Source: UBA1672 sp050633285
GTDB taxonomy: Bacteria > Pseudomonadota > Alphaproteobacteria > Micavibrionales > Micavibrionaceae
Length of the DNA: 64,000 nucleotides
NCBI GenBank assembly: GCA_050633285.1
Contig: JBOEGG010000005.1
Coordinates: forward strand, 124,001 to 188,000
Direction: 5' to 3'
The notes under the pieces were generated by a model, which searched no databases, was not told the origin of the DNA, and saw only the letters and a program-made list of their open reading frames with translations. Positions 62,882 to 64,000 of the stretch are shown here, in pieces. The stretch's first letter is position 1, and each line of letters starts with the position of its first letter. The position numbers and the translations under genes are program-made.

Positions 62882-63475
62882 GTGACATCGTCCACGCCAG
62901 TTTCCTCGGTTGTACTCTCAAGATATGCGAGTGCCCTTATTGATTTGGCTGAGAAAGCTAAATTAGTAGAAAAAGTTCAAAAAGATTTCAATTCTCTGGA
63001 GTCTGCGATTTCTGATTCTCAGGAGCTTGCAGAGGTTATTTCCTCTCCTTTGGTTAGTAGTGCCAAGCAAGCATCTATAATTTTGGAGATTGCGGATAAA
63101 GCGAAGTTACAGGATTTAACCCGTAACTTCTTAAATGTTCTTATTCAGAACCGTCGCCTTTATGCATTGTCGGCGATTATGAAGGCTTACAAGAAGGAAG
63201 TCTCAAAAAGGTCTGGTGAGTTGTCAGTTCGTGTGGAAACAGCCGAAAAAATGACAGCCGCACAGAAAAAAGAATTCGAAACTAAAATTTCAGGTGTGCT
63301 TGGCAGTGGTGTTGCTATCGAAGCTGTGGTATCTCCAGAAATTATAGGTGGAATGGTTGTGACAATCGGGTCGTTCATGGTGGATGATTCTGTTCGTCGT
63401 AAATTAGAGCGTTTGAGCAGTGCTTTGAAGAATAGCTCAAATCAAAATACAGTTAACTTAAAAGAGGTCGTATAA
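62882..63475 (+). CDS. atpH: ATP synthase subunit delta
   Basis: 197 residues; the peripheral-stalk OSCP/delta subunit linking F1 to the b subunits. N-terminal VVLSRYASALIDLAEKAKLV, mid NFLNVLIQNRRLYALSAIMKAY, and C-terminal PEIIGGMVVTIGSFMVDDSVRRKLERL. The start is GTG with AAGGGG 10 nt upstream. Its stop overlaps the atpA ATG by 1 nt. atpH first in an F1-only operon (atpHAGDC) downstream of priA is typical of alphaproteobacteria. Confidence 0.96.
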   Translation: MTSSTPVSSVVLSRYASALIDLAEKAKLVEKVQKDFNSLESAISDSQELAEVISSPLVSSAKQASIILEIADKAKLQDLTRNFLNVLIQNRRLYALSAIMKAYKKEVSKRSGELSVRVETAEKMTAAQKKEFETKISGVLGSGVAIEAVVSPEIIGGMVVTIGSFMVDDSVRRKLERLSSALKNSSNQNTVNLKEVV

Positions 63476-64000
63476 TGGAAATTCGTGCAGCAGAAATTTC
63501 AGATATTCTGAAAAAGCAGATTGCGGACTTTGGCGCGCAGGCTGATATCGCGGAAATTGGTCAGGTTTTGTCTATCGGTGACGGTGTGGCGCGTGTTTAT
63601 GGTTTGGATCAGGTTCAAGCTGGTGAAATGGTTGAATTTGCAAGTGGTGTTCAGGGAATGGCTCTGAACCTTGAAGCAGATAACGTCGGTGTTGTTGTTT
63701 TTGGTGATGACAGTGCAATTAAAGAGGGGGACATTGTTCGCCGTACCGGTAAAATCGTTGAAGTACCAACAGGTAAAGAATTGCTTGGTCGCGTTGTTGA
63801 CCCGCTTGGTAATCCAATTGATGGTAAAGGTCCTTTGAATGCTTCTTCTTCTAGTCGTATTGAGGTTAAGGCACCTGGTATTATTCCACGTCAGTCTGTT
63901 CATGAGCCTATGCAAACAGGTTTGAAATCAATTGACGCGCTTGTGCCGATTGGCCGTGGACAGCGTGAGTTGATTATTGGTGACCGTCAGACAGGTAAAA
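63475..64000 (+). CDS. atpA: ATP synthase subunit alpha (partial, cut by the window end)
   Basis: The first 175 codons are present: MEIRAAEISDILKKQIADFG, VLSIGDGVARVYGLDQVQAG, GRVVDPLGNPIDGKGP, and RQSVHEPMQTGLKSIDALVP with GRGQRELIIGDRQTGK. The window ends inside the P-loop (GDRQTGKT). It is the non-catalytic nucleotide-binding subunit of F1. Confidence 0.97.
   Translation, partial: MEIRAAEISDILKKQIADFGAQADIAEIGQVLSIGDGVARVYGLDQVQAGEMVEFASGVQGMALNLEADNVGVVVFGDDSAIKEGDIVRRTGKIVEVPTGKELLGRVVDPLGNPIDGKGPLNASSSSRIEVKAPGIIPRQSVHEPMQTGLKSIDALVPIGRGQRELIIGDRQTGK

Noticed and set aside
1..64000. CRISPR arrays, rRNA operons, complete insertion sequences, prophage
   Set aside because: No regularly spaced repeats, rRNA signatures, intact transposase, or phage structural genes were seen. 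The lysozyme-like gene at 29092 has no phage neighbours.

Overview
The window looks like a chromosomal segment from an A+T-rich alphaproteobacterium. Several gene orders fit that class: an erpA-xth-dgt cluster, a SPOR-nagZ-scpA-scpB-tatABC string, the mdh-sucC-sucD-sucA-odhB-lpd TCA cluster, and the xerC-DUF484-transaldolase-priA-atpH-atpA string. Two murein hydrolases and many lineage-specific proteins would suit a Micavibrio-like relative, but that is a guess. No rRNA or other taxonomic marker is present to settle it. TTG and GTG starts are fairly common.

Layout. Positions 1-1600 hold dcd, a small basic protein, a hypothetical protein with a paralog 50 kb away, and tRNA-Thr(GGT). Positions 1600-5000 form an A+T-rich accessory patch beside the tRNA: an XRE regulator, a luxR-luxI quorum-sensing pair with a 7+7 bp dyad in front of luxI, a 94-residue protein coupled to luxI, and decayed genes including a MerT-like remnant. 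Positions 5000-9100 hold ovoA (ovothiol synthesis) overlapping a GNAT gene, a VOC protein and two small hypotheticals. Positions 9200-12500 hold an oxaloacetate-decarboxylase-alpha-like enzyme that lacks a biotin domain, an Asp/Glu-racemase-family gene and a DUF983 protein. Positions 12600-25000 are mostly housekeeping: lipoprotein hydrolase, xth, soluble chemoreceptor, erpA, dgt, SPOR protein, nagZ, scpAB, tatABC with an extra membrane gene inserted, and zapE.

Positions 25000-51100 are the TCA region, broken up by unusual insertions. Between mdh and sucCD lies a reverse-strand block encoding a 966-residue coiled-coil protein and two lysozyme/transglycosylase-like proteins. Between sucD and sucA is a tandem paralog pair of unknown function. 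Between sucA and odhB are two exported proteins whose predicted mature forms begin Cys-X-Cys with TIMP/NTR-like cysteine spacing, followed by thiE-thiD-thiL. Between odhB and lpd are a divergent deaminase-like protein and a 950-residue protein that I read as a degenerate Ham1/ITPase-like domain fused to a LOG-like domain. Thiamine genes next to a thiamine-diphosphate-dependent dehydrogenase make metabolic sense.

Positions 51100-64000 return to conserved alphaproteobacterial order (xerC, DUF484, LysE, transaldolase, priA). Then come a membrane hydroxylase, two tandem membrane-anchored spermidine-synthase-like proteins and a TraX-like protein, and finally the start of the ATP synthase operon (atpH and partial atpA). 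I saw no CRISPR array, rRNA, intact insertion sequence or prophage.
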